Below are positions 49,873-63,372 of a DNA stretch of 64,000 bases, one piece after another. A program made the position numbers and the translations under genes. Source of the stretch: Sycobia sp. Sy_11 (lineage: Eukaryota; Arthropoda; Insecta; Hymenoptera; Epichrysomallidae); NCBI GenBank assembly GCA_018907035.1, contig JACCIC010000180.1, positions 75,001 through 139,000 of the forward strand, written 5' to 3'. The stretch's first letter is position 1; each line of letters starts with the position of its first letter. The notes beneath the pieces are model-generated. The model did not search any database, was not told the DNA's origin, and worked only from the letters and a program-made list of their open reading frames with translations.

Positions 49873-51649
49873 GTTAACCATATATTAATTCAAAAGCTTT
49901 GCATGTATGATGAAATGGAAATGTCGAAATTACCAGAAGGGATATCTAAAAAATCACGAAAAAATTCCAAGAGTAAAAATAAAATTGATGTTGATAATAG
50001 AAAGTCAAAAGTTGTGAGTCCAAATTCACATGCTATGCTTGTGGAATCTCATTGTGATACATCAAATATTGCGACTTTAGTGAAAGAAAATATGGATTTA
50101 ATTAAACAAACTAATACTATTACCCAAGCAATTCTTTTAAATATGCCAATAAATAAGTCTGATATATCAAACAACAATTACTTGGATAGTAAAAATATAA
50201 TAATAGATGATAAAGCAACTGTTAATCAATCAGTTCTAAACAACAATTATTTGGATAATAAATCATTTGTTGAAGATTTAAATACTAATTTAAGTAATTT
50301 AAATAAAAACGTATCAAAAATCAATAATCACTTGCTAGGAGGCAGAAAGCTTAGTTCAAATGGACACCTGAAACAAAATTCTGATCGTCGATCATCTTTG
50401 TATTCTTTAAATTCAGAAATATCAAACTTAGATAACCAATTTATGCAAAATATTTGTGTTAATGGTCAAGATAAACAAAATATGCTTAGAAAATCAAATC
50501 AATATTTAAGTGACTGTTCAGAAAATCAACCGTCCATTGATTCTACACAATTTCGCGATTTTGAAACGTTACAAAATAATAATAATAATAATAATAATCA
50601 AAACGAACAATTAAATTTAATTGATAAATATAGAAAAGATTATGATCAATTTACTTTCAGTGATGGAACACTTTCCTATGAAATAAAAGTTAACGATAAC
50701 TTACCTAAATCAAATTCTAATAATATTAAACATCCAAGTCATTCCCCAAACTCATATTTAAAAAAGTTTAAGAATACATTCACTCCTATAACAGTAAATA
50801 ATTCAGGTAATCTGAACACAAATTCAAAACTTGAAGAATCGAATAATGAAAATTTTACTGTTCTACCTGTTATTTCACAAACTTATACTAATTTATCATC
50901 CACATCAAATGTTACATCTTCATATATTCCTATGCACACTGTAATTTGTAAGTAACTTTTTATATGAAATATTAATTTCACCTGAAAAATAATTAAGTTA
51001 CTTATTTTAATAATACAATGAATTTCAGATCTTAGTGAAAAATGTGAGAATAAAGCTATTCATGTATTTCACTTATATGAAGAAGGTTGGTTATCTTTGA
51101 GTGAATTTGTAGATGTTTTTACAAATTTAAAAGACCAACGAATTATGTTAAAATTAGTGGAATCTTTCAATTATGATGTTAATTTTAAATATTTGACTAG
51201 AGAAGACGAGCCCCAATTGTTCTGTCAATTAGATAAGTAAGCTGTGAAACACATGAAAGTTTATTATATTATAGTATTTTATTATTAAATAAATTCTCAA
51301 TTTTAGAAGTTCATTAAAAGTACCTCGTGAAGGAGATCAAAAAATAGAGAAAACTTTCGTATTGATTATAATGCCACTAAAAGCTACATTACATATTTTA
51401 ACAGAACTTGGCTTTTTAAATACCATAATGTTAAAGGAAGCAGTTCCTCTAATAAAACAACATAAAAAAATGGCAAAGGAAATGTTATATGAAAAGTATA
51501 ATAATAAAATTGTGTATGATATCCTAGTAAGTTACAAGCAAATACACATTTTTAAATTTTATGTACACATTAATTTTTACATAATTTTTTTACAGAATTT
51601 AATACTGCAGTACAAGGAATTTAAGCGTTTACATTCAACATTTAATTAA
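49873..51649 (+). CDS. Asn/Ser-rich protein with conserved-looking C-terminus; possible 3' part of the TDRD5-like gene
   Basis: Four phase-consistent exons: 49873-50947, 51029-51236, 51307-51526 and 51596-51649 (TAA). The frame is open right from the acceptor at 49872, ten codons before the first ATG at 49903. So it may be an internal exon, or a coding start with a short 5' leader. The N-terminal 350 residues are low-complexity, Asn/Ser/Lys-rich with an eight-Asn run. The last 170 look globular (GWLSLSEFVDVFTNL, LKVPREGD, LHILTELGFLN). I do not recognise this domain with certainty. It sits on the same strand 740 bp after the Tudor gene. A phase-0 join from 48508 (ATG then GTTTGT) would fuse it directly behind the Tudor domain. 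Poly(A) signal AATAAA at 51717. Confidence 0.75.
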
Positions 51650-52393
51650 TGTTTTTTTTTTTCAATTGTTTTTCCTTTTGATTTAATATGCAGTCTGAGT
51701 GTATTTAAATCAGCATAATAAAGTTTATTTTTTTTTTTTATCATCACGACTGTAAATAGATATCTTTTTTTATAAGTTAAAAATTAATAAGTTCTAATTT
51801 CTAAGATATTTGTAATGTAAATAAATTTTTTTGTTTAACAAATAAATATTTTTTATTAAAACTTCGTTTTTATTGACAAAAAAAATTAATATATTTTTTT
51901 AATGAATATTTAAATCTATATTCAATATTCAATTATTTATAAAATTCTTAAAATACTACCCAATTTTTAGTTTTCAAGATTTTATATTCTTATAAACTTA
52001 TTATGAAACTATTGAAAATTTATAAAATAACTTGATACATTTAGCAATGAATTATCTGAACTAATACTAAATAAATATTAACAAAGCATATAATTTTATT
52101 TGCTTTTTGTATCAATGTTATAAACGATTTACTTTTCTTTTTTAAAAGAAAATAAAACTTTTCATAATTCGCGCGTTTAGATCAATGCGCATAGAACTGT
52201 TTATTATTGGTTGAGTTTCAAGTAGGTTATAAATGTGTAATCTTTCCGGCTATATATATGTATATATATAGGAAACATCGAAGAAATATGGAACGACAAT
52301 CTTTACCGCGTACACTACTGAAGTTTTGCTGTGGATTGACTTGAAAAGTCAATCGCAAAGTTATATTTTCAGTATAAATTTATATAAATTACA
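51650..52393. other. Intergenic gap before DAPIT
   Basis: AT-rich. It carries AATAAA at 51717-51722 for the upstream gene and, near 52170-52275, a less AT-rich stretch with a short (TA)n run that may be the DAPIT promoter. Confidence 0.65.
51717..51722 (+). terminator. Poly(A) signal of the 49.9-51.6 kb gene
   Basis: AATAAA 68 bp after the stop codon, followed by a T-rich stretch. Confidence 0.65.
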
Positions 52394-52649
52394 ATGGCTG
52401 GTGGTGGAGATCCACCAGGATCTGAAAATTTAAAAGGACTTGCTCGATATTTCAACAGTACAACTGAATTTGGAAGAGCGAATGTAAGTAAATCCAATAT
52501 TTTAGTTTTATTTAACCTTAAACATTTGTACGAAAAATACAAATAAGAAATAATTTGTTTTATCTTTTATACAGACGGCTAAAGCTACATACCTTGGGTG
52601 TGCTATAATAGGCTTGTATTTCTATCTGAAGCCAAAGAAGGAAAAGTAA
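52394..52649 (+). CDS. ATP5MK: ATP synthase membrane subunit k (DAPIT/USMG5)
   Basis: A tiny inner-membrane subunit that stabilises dimers of mitochondrial F1Fo ATP synthase. Two exons, 52394-52483 and 52575-52649, split by a 91-bp intron, encode 54 residues (human 58). Recognised by LKGLARYFNSTTEFGRAN, which matches the human IKKYFNSYTLTGRMN segment, then ATYLGCAIIGLYFYLKPKKEK, the single membrane helix and Lys-rich end. The start is the first ATG and gives MAGG, like the human MAGP. The gene is too short for a length-filtered ORF search. Poly(A) signal AATAAA at 52748. Confidence 0.95.
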
Positions 52650-53428
52650 TTAGGTTCTAGTTATTAACTTTAAGAAAATGATATGCATTATTACATAAGG
52701 GTCAGTAATGCTTATGAACGGCCGTTCTATTGTAAAATGAAAAGTTAAATAAATTATTTAAAAATGTAAGATTTTAATGATAAGTTAATATTTTGTTCTT
52801 CAAAATTATTTAATATTTATGCAATTATATAGTATAAAGTTTAATTAAGCCACCACCCTAGCTTCCAAATTTTCATAATTGTAAAGAAATTATAATATAT
52901 TTTGATTAGATCATTTCATTAATAATAATTTTAAATCGCGTTCTTTATTTTCGATATATTTAATATAAATTATCAAAAGTGTACATTTTACTGTGACAAA
53001 CAATTACATCTTAATCGTTTTATCAACTAAGAAACCTAATCAAAATTCATATAATAAATGATCGAATAGAAGTGGAGTAAATTTTTATAAAACTTTCGTA
53101 AGCTGAGCTCTGCGCATGCGTTGATTGATCATTCATTTATCGTAATATCGAGACTACATAAATGGAAAATATAACATAAGGTACAGTAATTTTTTGACTA
53201 AAAGATTTTTATTAACATAGGTAGAAGAAAAAATTATGACATTCAGGTTTTCTCATAATTTTAATGAGAATAAATTTCATCCTATAATCATACGAAATAA
53301 AAATTCATATTTGGAATACTGCCAACAGTACTAAGGCAGTGTGCAAGAACACGAAACTGAAATCATTAAATAATTTTTTAACATTACTTTCAGATGGTCA
53401 AGACAATATGAATCACGTACTTCCGTGC

Positions 53429-53459
<31 letters not shown>

Positions 53460-53631
53460 GATCCTGGTGAACAAATAAAAAATATATGCTTGTTAATAAT
53501 TATTATATTACAATGTTATACAGGATCTTATACTTTGTATCTGCAGATTGCTGTGATATTAAAATACTGTTTTAGAATTATATAAAAAGACGCATACGCT
53601 ATTATTGCTTGTGCCTCATCAGGTGCATGTA

Positions 53632-53672
<41 letters not shown>

Positions 53673-55450
53673 GACAATGCAAAATAACTCTGCTGGTAAT
53701 TTCAAACTCTTTTTTACCCTTGAAATTTTAATATTTATATATTTATTGGATGGATGGGAATTTAATGCCATATATATAGCGGTGATCATTTTTTTATTAT
53801 TTAATTTTTTAAATAATAAATTTATAATTTAAAAAATATAATTCTTCATATATTTCCTTTCAACATATCAATTTTTGTAAATCTTTCGAAAACTTGATTA
53901 TTGTCAATTCTTCACAAATTTTTAAAAATTAATTAAAAGTATGATTGAACCTGGTTGAATATTACATTTACACAGACAAATTGATATATTTCTATGTAAT
54001 GTCGAGAAATGCAAAAGCTTTTTCGAAAGCAAGTATATTTTTAGGGAAATTTTTTCTAAATAAATACTATAGTAATCATTTACAATTTTCGATATTTAAG
54101 TAAAAAATTGTTGAATTGAGCAATTTTTTTCGTATAAATAAAAAATAAAATAAACTTACAAGATTTCAAAAAGTCGAAAAAAGTATCTCAACTGTTGATT
54201 TTTAATTTAGCAATTTTAATTTCTTTTCGAGATTATTTTACTTACTACTGCTACTAAAAGAAATTGCAGAAATGTATTCTTTTAACAATATGAAGTAATA
54301 GTAGATATATTTCTTAATTTTATGACTTATCTTAGGTTTCAATCAATTGATAAGAGTCGATGTCAATGACTCTAGTAATGAGTCTAGTAATTTAAATGTG
54401 CAAAGTAAATTTTCATAACTATTGTTTCGGGATTGTCATACCACAAACGTCTGGACGAAAAAAAAAATAACAATACAATATGTTGCGAAACAGGATTTTT
54501 GAAAATTAACAGAAATTGTTATAATATCGATATTTGACGAAGCACCCGCTTGTAGCATGGGTATATAGGGTTACAAGAACTGGTGCTGACCCTTCTTTTG
54601 GATTATTATAATACAATATTCCATCTTCTATCATAATGTTGGGATCTACAGATATGTATGAATTTTATCGGATTTCATTTCACAAAACTTTCAAACAAAA
54701 AAAAGAATGCCAAAAACACGATCCAAAACTAAACTTTGGATTAACTAAATAAAAAATATCTAGTCGAAATTGATAAATATCTCATTTTAGATGTTGCTAT
54801 ACATTTTCATATTGTATTCCAGAGACTCTTCTATAGGACATATGCTTTTATTTTTAGTCAAAGTTTTTAGTTCTTTAAATATTATTTGAAATTGTATTAT
54901 TTTTACATTGTTTATTTTATTTTTTAGTTTATAAATATGATTTTGATTATTTTAATTGCAAACAATAAAATATTTCAATGAATACTACAGCATATTTAAC
55001 AATTAATTATTTTCCTTCTACAAAGTAAAAATCTTGTCTTCGACTTAATTTCTTTTATCACCATAATAAACAGTATTAACACAATTTTATGAACAATATT
55101 GATTAGACCAAATTCAATTGATTTAAAGTAAAATATAAATATAATAGTACTATAATATTATTACTGATGTACTATATCAGACAAAATCGAAAATTTAGAA
55201 TTTGCAGATGCTTTATTTATGTATTAACACGCAAGCACAACAGACGTAAATCAAAAGTATAATCTCGTAATATCAGGTAATATCTCTGACGCTCTGACGT
55301 CATTATAAGGATACATGTCAGAAACGTAAGATTCTTGAACGTCGGAAATAGCTCTGTTTTCTATGATAAAGGGAAGCCTTAAGGTATGATACCGTATGTA
55401 AGTTACATGATGGTACACGAATGATACCAACCGTCCAGCGGCCACCGTCC

Positions 55451-55521
<71 letters not shown>

Positions 55522-55871
55522 TTCATATATGTTAATCCAGGTAATCCAGGTCGACATAAAATGTATTTCACAGCTGCTTTGCTATCAACTGTCAAACCTG
55601 GTCAAACTTTATCGAAAACGATTTATTTAATACTGGATATTTTATTTTTATAATTACTTAGTTATTGTTTTTTATAAAGTGTTTTTACAACTAATTATAA
55701 TTATTATCAAAATGTCATATATATTTTCGTAAGCATATATCGATTCAATAATAGAAGTTGTGAACTTATATGAGTTTTACACATTATATTGAAGTTTACT
55801 TATTTTTACTATATAAATGGAACAGTTGAGGAAATATAATTTTATTGTTTGATGCAAACAAAATCATAAAA
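52650..55871. other. Intergenic region DAPIT - Rabl6
   Basis: 3.2 kb, AT-rich, with (TA)n tracts at 53433-53459, 53635-53671 and 55454-55518. The motif TATCGAT at 55738-55744 is 128 bp upstream of the Rabl6 ATG and resembles a DRE. No gene was seen. Confidence 0.7.
55454..55518. repeat. (TA)n microsatellite
   Basis: About 64 bp of TA dinucleotides. Confidence 0.96.
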
Positions 55872-58800
55872 ATGTTTTCGGCATTTAAAAGATTGGCTGG
55901 TAAATCTGAGGGGGTAACAACTTCATCCCCCAGACCAGCACACAATTCAATGCCAACTAATTTGCAAAGAAAGTTTGCAAAAGGTGTTCAATATAATAGT
56001 AAGCCTTTCTTAATAATTTAAAAATTAATTAATAAATAATTTTTTTCTTATTATAAAGTAATTTTGTATTTTATAGTGAAAATTATAATAAAAGGAGACA
56101 GAAATGTAGGCAAAACTTGCTTGTTTCATAGATTACAAGGCCAGAAATTTGTTGAAGAATATATACCGACAGAAGAAATTCAAGTAGCAAGTATTCAGTG
56201 GAACTATAAAGCCACAGATGATGTTGTTAAAGTTGAAGTATGGGATGTAGTGGATCGTGGTAGACGTAGAAAAAAAATGGAAGGTTTAAAAATGGATAAC
56301 ATTATCAGAACAGAGAATATTATTGAAGAACCAGCTTTAGACGCTGAGTTCTTGGATGTTTATAAGAGTACTAATGGAGTTATAGTCATGATGGATATTA
56401 CAAAACAATGGACTTTTGATTATGTCCAACGTGAACTTCCAAAAATACCTGGCCATATTCCAGTCATAGTTTTAGGTAATCATTGTGATATGGCTCATCA
56501 TAGAACTATAACTGCAGATCATGTTACTTATTTTATTGATTCACTGGAAGATAGAACAGCGCAAATAAGGTATGCTGAAGCTTCAATGAGAAATGGTTTT
56601 GGATTAAAACTTTTACACAAATTTTTTAATCTTCCATTTCTACAATTGCAAAGAGAAACTCTTTTACAACAATTAGATACTAATAAAGAAGAAACACTTT
56701 TAACTGTACAAGAATTAGATTTGTTCCAAGAAAGTGACGATGCAGATTATAATAAATTTTTGGATAGTCTAACAAATCGTAGAAGGGCAATTGCAGAATC
56801 CGTTTCTGCAACAACTTTAGTTCCAAATGTTACATCAGCATTGAGTCCTCATAGTCATAATAATAATTCAGGTGGACAAATTACTAGAGTCTTGGGTCCA
56901 ATTGGAGGAGGAACACCAATACCTCTTAAAAATACAGATTCAAAATCAGTGCTTAAAAGAGAAGCCCAGACAGAAGAATCAAGCCATAGCAATAGCATTG
57001 TAACCCAAACAGTTATACAAAACAGCAACAGCGTACCAGAATATTTAAGTGCTAAAATGTTTACTGGTGGTAATATAGATAAAAGAGAAATAAATGTTAG
57101 ATCTCAATCTCTTGCATCAAAGTTGAACATTAGTAAAAAAGAACCATTTATAGATAAAGAAAAAATAATAGAAGAATTTAAAATGAATGCTAGCAGACCT
57201 ATAACAAGTGTAGAAGACTTTGTGCCTGACGATTATCTTGATAAATCATTTTTAGAAGATAATAGTCAAGCTAACTCTCAATCAAGTCAGAGAAAAGCAG
57301 ATTCTGATAGGTTCGTTAAATATGTATTAATAATGAAAAGTATTTTACACTTGAAAAATAAATGTTTCATTTATACTTTTTTACAGCGACACTGAAACAG
57401 CAAATCCTTTAGTTGCGGGCTTTGAAGATGATTTATCATCTGCAGATGAGACACCCGTTTCAGTTCAACCAAAATTAGCTGAAAACCCTCTTAGTAAACA
57501 AAGACATAAACGTGAAGCTATTTCTTTGGGAGCTGAATCAAAATTGACCCAAAAATCACAAATAATGAAACGTAATTCTACCTCATCAATAGAACAAGAG
57601 TTGCAAATTTCTAATAAATTATGTATCGATGATCAGACTGATAGAAATTCCGATGATACATTTGACAGTTGGCTTGACCGTGATTGTAAATGGAGACAAA
57701 GTCCTGAAGGCGGTGAAGATAATAGTAGCAACATTGCCACCAAGAAAGATAGACTTGAATTGAGTGATAAGAGTTTAGATGCTAGTGTAACAAGCTCTAA
57801 TGTTCATCTAGAGCTATTAGACAATAGTAGTATACGTCAGTTAAGTTCCAACAGCAGTAGTCCAGTTATGACAGATAAAAAGAAGCATAGAGATAAGGTA
57901 TAGTTTTAAATATTTACTTTATATATCAATATTGAATTGAATTACTTGATGATGAAGTAATATTAAGAAGTTTCTTTTAATTTATAAGAAATATATGACA
58001 GCCTATATTGATGGGGTTAATATTCATGGGGTACTGTTTTTTTTTTTTTTTTTTTTCGTTATTTAACGTCTCTCTATTTATGCTTCCATATATCGGCGCT
58101 AATCAGCGACAATATGGGGTATTGTAGAAGCTTTTTGTTAAATTTGTTTCTGAGGCCCTACATAAGCAAGTTGAACCCGCAGTCAATGATTTAATATATA
58201 TGCTTGATTAATAATTTATTTAAATGATAAAGTACTTAATTTTTAAAAATAAATTCAGATTTATTATATTCACGAATTGGAAATATTTACAAGTCAAAAA
58301 AATGTGTAACAAAAATTTTTTTTCCGACAAGTGAATAGATTAAGTGGTAAGGTAAGAAAAGAATGATAGTCCACAGTTATTGATACTCGTTTATGAGTCC
58401 ACAGTAGTCTTCAATAACTACTTTACCTCTTTCTCGATAGATAAAAAGAAGAAAATTTTAATAGTTCACACATCAAATTATTAACAGTTAATTCGCATTA
58501 TGATAACTTTTGATAGTATTATATATATATATAATATTGCTAATAGTATGCAACATTTTTAAGATCAAATATCAACAATTCTTTACATTTAATAAAGTAA
58601 GTATGAATAATATTAATAAAATAAAAAATCTCATATTAAGCTAATAACAGTATTAATTAATTTTGACAAATTCAACTAAAAATTAGCCAAAATAAGAGGT
58701 TTTATTGTTTTTGTAATATTTATATATAATTTTTTTTAATATTAAATAATCTACAACAATGTTTTATTTATATACATATATATTATATTGAAATAAATAA

Positions 58801-61172
58801 TATTTCCAACTAATTTTAAAGTAGAAAATTTCAATATTATTACTACGGCCTCCTCGGATTTTTAATTTCCCTATATGTTAACTATAGATAATGGAGAACT
58901 GTTAACTATAGATAATGAGAATCTTCTTTTGTTTTTATATTTAAAGGATTTATCTTATGGTCAAATAAAAAAAATTCACTTTACAGTTTTGTTTTATCAA
59001 CTGTGTTTATTTCATAATTAATTTTTTTATAATATATTATTATTTATTTTAATTTTAATTGTTAATCTTCGATGTTACTTCAATAATAAAGCATTACAGT
59101 TTCGTTTTTTCATTTGTAATTAATTAGACAATATATAAAAGGTCCGCGAAAAAGGCATTTCTATATTGTTAAGAAGCAAAATTTCAACCAGACCATTGGC
59201 AATTAGATTGCCGAAAGTCGTTCGACGAATTTCCCTACAGTGGAAACACGCAGTTTTCCAGTCGAGATTCATAAGCACGTCGGCGGCGCAATCGGTGCCC
59301 AAGAATCGTTCGACTAATGCCTTCGCCTTCCTATACGACTCTAGTCATTTTTACACGGCTCATATATGCAAGTTTGCAATACCCGCGCGCTTATATTTCA
59401 CGTATCGAGCTTTTTTTTTTTTTTTTCAATATCTTGCGATCGCCAAGACGGAAAGACCAGTTGAACGATTCTGCGTTCGCCCTGTATCCACAATTGTCGC
59501 ATACGCGATGTGCAGCTGATGGCCCCCACCCCCCCCCACAATCCCGGATTGAGAGAAAAAAAAACCGCTCGAGGGTGTCGCGAGTCGAGCCTGTTATAAG
59601 TATATGGATCTTGTATACCTTGCAAGTTTCCATCAAAAGCTGTCAGCGCGTCTATCGTATACAATCGCGATGGCGCGCGTGCGAGTCTTTAGCCATTGAG
59701 GAGGCCACATCTCGGGTCCCTCTTCTCGCCCTCTCAATTTTCGAACTTCCCGACGACTTATCGGCAAAACGGGACGATGCGACACCCGCTCCATACCACT
59801 CGTTTTTTTTCTCCCCCATCCAATTGCTCCGAAGTGACAGGTCGCAGGCCAGGCCCATTTCGCAGGATGACGTGTATGCGCATAACTAGTCCCAACATTC
59901 GCGTCCACGGAGATGTCGCAGTAAATTCCCAAAAATAGACGAGCGATCAAAGTTGCCCTATAACGGATCCACTTGCCACTGCCAGGTGTGCGTGCCTGAG
60001 GCGTTTGCAAGCCTGTCGACGGTAGCAGCGTCGTCGTCGGACTCGTTCGTATTATTGAGGGATTCGTCGTAGACAAGTGGATCGTTCTCAGGCAACGAAT
60101 CGGGAATCAACGGGTCGACTGTATTTATCGACATCATAGGGCATTGATGCTTCGTTATCATATCGGTTAATTGGGGACCGCTATCGTATACTCGAATCGT
60201 GGCTCTCTCGTCCCGGGAACATCTATATAGCGATTAGCTAACGATCTCATGAGTTCGGTCTTCTTCTTCTCTCTTTCCCTGTAATTATAACGTTATTATA
60301 ACTTACCGAGCCTCCGAATATAGCGAACGGATGGGGAATATTTTCATGGAACCCGTGAGTTATTTGCAAAGTCAATGAGTCAAATATGGGGACATTAGAT
60401 AAAAACATGCAGGATCTTAGCGCTCAAAAAAGCTATATAAACGGTTAAAAGCTACATATATAAATGATTTGTCAAATTGATAATTAATAGTATGTTCAAT
60501 TTACATTATTATTGATGTTTATTATTAAAATTACATCCAATCTGTGTTCGATGTGACCGATATAATTTATATTGTATTTAAGTATCTCCAAAAGATAACA
60601 TATTTTTATATTATATAATGAATTTTATTTGAGAAAAACGGTAAAAGTGGTTGAAACGGAGATAAATATAGCTAATCAATAAATACTAATTTTAAAAATT
60701 TTTTCTTGCGCTTTTCATTTAAGCCTTCTTAGCATGATACATAAATTTTATCCTTAAGGACAAAATTGAAATGATAACAGTTTCAGCAAAGCAGTAATAA
60801 TATATATAATTATGCGTAAATGTATATTTAAATTTTGGATAAAATATAATATGATTAATCTATTAATTAAAAATTTTATGTACAGTAGCATAAAAATAAG
60901 TTTGTTTCTACTTTGTAAGTATAAAAAAATCATTATTTTCTAAATTTATTTGATATAAATATTCTCTTTTACAGGTAGATGAAAAGGAGAAGAAAAAGAA
61001 GAAAAAGTCTAAGGATAAAGATAAAGATAGAGAAAAAGATAAGTCCGATAAATTAGAAAAAAAGAAAAGACGAGCAATAAGAAAAGAAAATAAGAAACGA
61101 GATGAACTTGAGGAATTTTTAAATGGAACAAAGGAACATACTGGTGCCGACACAGCTTACGAAGTTATATAG
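55872..61172 (+). CDS. Rabl6: Rab-like GTPase 6 (RABL6/PARF)
   Basis: Atypical Rab-like GTPase, linked in vertebrates to ARF tumour suppressor binding and cell proliferation. Exons: 55872-55998, 56077-57310, 57387-57897 and 60975-61172; 689 residues (human 729). The GTPase domain covers about residues 43-250: P-loop GDRNVGKT at 49-56, then EVWDVVDRG in place of the usual DTAG, and GNHCDM as the G4 motif in place of NKxD. The middle is disordered and Ser/Asn-rich. The last exon is a Lys-rich, charged, coiled-coil-like segment (DKDKDREKDKSDKLEKKKRR) typical of RABL6 C-termini, ending at TAG 61172. Introns 1 and 2 are under 80 bp, but intron 3 is 3.1 kb and holds a CpG-rich island. Poly(A) signal AATAAA at 61231. 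Confidence 0.96.
57898..59119. other. Rabl6 intron 3, left part
   Basis: AT-rich. It holds a poly(T) run (58030-58055) followed by a small hairpin (CCATAT, CGCT / AGCG, ATATGG at 58086-58117). No coding signal. Confidence 0.7.
59120..60360. other. CpG-rich island inside Rabl6 intron 3
   Basis: About 1.2 kb of CpG-rich DNA in an otherwise AT-rich intron. On the + strand TATATAAAAGG (59132-59142) resembles a TATA box. Downstream a frame reads Arg-rich sequence with RFISTSAAQ, like a mitochondrial presequence. On the - strand, a frame from about 60227 to 59958 is acidic (SLPENDPLVYDESLNNTNESDDD), and another near 59340-59120 ends in SRTFYILSN. None can be joined into a convincing gene. It may be a small nested gene, a promoter or an insertion. 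Confidence 0.5.
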
Positions 61173-61230
61173 TCTAATTCACAATGTTGGGTGTTTCTTA
61201 TCCCTTTGAAATTACTTTTTTAATCAAAAA

Positions 61231-61236
61231 AATAAA
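61231..61236 (+). terminator. Rabl6 poly(A) signal
   Basis: AATAAA 59 bp after the stop codon. Confidence 0.65.
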
Positions 61237-61527
61237 GAATTTTTTATTGCTTCTGACTGATTTTCAGAGTAACAGCAACCTGCAAAGTAACTGATCTCTT
61301 TTAAAAGACTAAAACTTTATAAACGCATGTAAACTTTAAGGGTATACTGATTCCATAGCAATGTGTTATTATAATTCATTCCATTAAAATTTTTACATTA
61401 TTTATACACTTTCCCCATCATTGTCATAACTAAGAAAGCTAGTAAAATGTAATTAATATTTGTGAAGGAAAAAAAATATATAATGAAGATGTTACATATA
61501 TTCAAATAATTATTATTTATAAATGTG

Positions 61528-61528
<1 letters not shown>

Positions 61529-61589
<61 letters not shown>
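61529..61589. repeat. (TA)n microsatellite
   Basis: About 60 bp of TA dinucleotides. Confidence 0.96.
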
Positions 61590-61594
<5 letters not shown>

Positions 61595-63154
61595 CATATA
61601 GGTGTTCTATTTAAGTGCAATGTTAGAGATATAATAAAAATACCATAAATACTTTGAGCTTTCAAGTCTGATTAATTATTTTTTTTGAATACTTAAAAAG
61701 ATAAATAAGAATTAATTTTTAAAAGTATATTGTTAAAACTACAAAATCCATGAATTAATGTTATTATCTATTAAATAAGCGACCATTATAGATGACCCTC
61801 GTCTATTTTAATGAAAATCGTCTAAGGAAATGGCCGATACTATGAATATATTTTTAAATATTTAAAAAACGAATAATGATGTTTAAATATAACGAATGCC
61901 AAATGTTTAAAAATAAAAAACTTATTAAACGCTACCTTTCAAATTATATGAATCAGTATCCCGATATTCTAAAATGCAAAATATGTTATACAATTTTCGT
62001 TAAAAAGTTGTATTATGTATTATAGTTTTCTTGTATATCAACTGTATTTGACAATATATTAAAAAAATATACTTGACGTCTCCGAGGGCTTGAATAAAAT
62101 ACATTTTTTTGGGGTACAGTAATAACTCTTTATTAAATTTTCTTCTTTGGTACAGTTTTGACAATTTCAAGATCAAATAAATAATGTGTTCAAATTTAAC
62201 TTTAAAATATTTGTATTGATCAACTTTTGAAGAGGAAAATCTAATTGCTTTTGTTATTTTTAATTGCGAATAGTATAATATGTTTTATTTTCCTTTCAAG
62301 CTCTGTCTATTCATTTAACGCTATATTAACTTATATATTGTCCGAAGGAACTTACAACTCTCCTATAAATTTAAATATTCAGGTTTATAGTAGGTATATG
62401 ATCACCAGATGAGTTGACAAATATAGCGATACAGCTACACGTAGCTTTTTAAATTTAGTAAATCATTTTTCAAGTATCAGCTATATTACTACAAGACAAT
62501 TATAATTCTTCTGTAATTTATCAGTTGGACGTAAACGGGTAAAACTTAAAGATCATTTGTCATCATTTGCTTCTTTTTTAGTATTATAACGATTATATCT
62601 ACACCCCAACGAAGGCTGACACAATTAATGTCTCGATGACAAAGGTAAAGCGATAAAATTGACGGACAAGAAAATGAGCACAAAAATATGAAGGAAATGC
62701 GTTAGTTTTTCGTTTTAAATGTGCCGCGTAAAGTCTGCGCAGTTTACATATTCTACTCTGAGTTTTGACTCGCAATCGATAAATTCAAGAAGATATTCAA
62801 GACTAGTTTTCCACGCAACTCCTGTAGATGTCGCCTGCATTTATACGGATCTGATATTATATATGTATATGGACCTTGTGCTTCTTTCCCCTACTCCTGA
62901 ACATACGCACACGTGCTCTCGCACGAGCGCTGCAGTAACACAACTAAACACGCAGCGACGGAACGTATTATATCTATATCTATATATATATATATGTCAA
63001 GAGAGGGAGAGAGAGAAGGAGAAAGCATCGGGCGAGGAATCAGAGTCAGAGGCAGCGAGACACTCGCGATGGGCTGCAGTCTGCAGTCTTCCTCGAGGGC
63101 TCGTCGCTCCGCAATATTTTGCCAAGGCGCGTTCTGTATTATTGCATAGTAGTG

Positions 63155-63158
<4 letters not shown>

Positions 63159-63205
<47 letters not shown>
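63159..63205. repeat. (TA)n microsatellite
   Basis: About 46 bp of TA dinucleotides. Confidence 0.96.
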
Positions 63206-63206
<1 letters not shown>

Positions 63207-63331
63207 TATAGGTGTGAAGCGAGGGTCGTTTCAACCCCGGTGATTTCTTACAAAACACCGACGAGAGTAAGTTATAACGCGTTCGAGAGAAATCTCATCG
63301 GTATAACGTGCAGATCATCTGTCGCTTGTGA

Positions 63332-63335
<4 letters not shown>

Positions 63336-63369
<34 letters not shown>
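63336..63369. repeat. (CT)n microsatellite
   Basis: About 33 bp of CT dinucleotides. Confidence 0.95.

Positions 63370-63372
<3 letters not shown>

Larger units (their letters stand above)
61173..62700. other. AT-rich intergenic region after Rabl6
   Basis: Contains the Rabl6 poly(A) signal (61231-61236) and a (TA)n tract at 61529-61589. No gene was seen. Confidence 0.7.

Noticed and set aside
54540..54610. Possible tRNA-like or transposon relic
   Set aside because: No cloverleaf or T-loop consensus could be fitted.
58086..58117. Small hairpin after a poly(T) run in Rabl6 intron 3
   Set aside because: Two short stems separated by unpaired bases; could be chance in AT-rich sequence.
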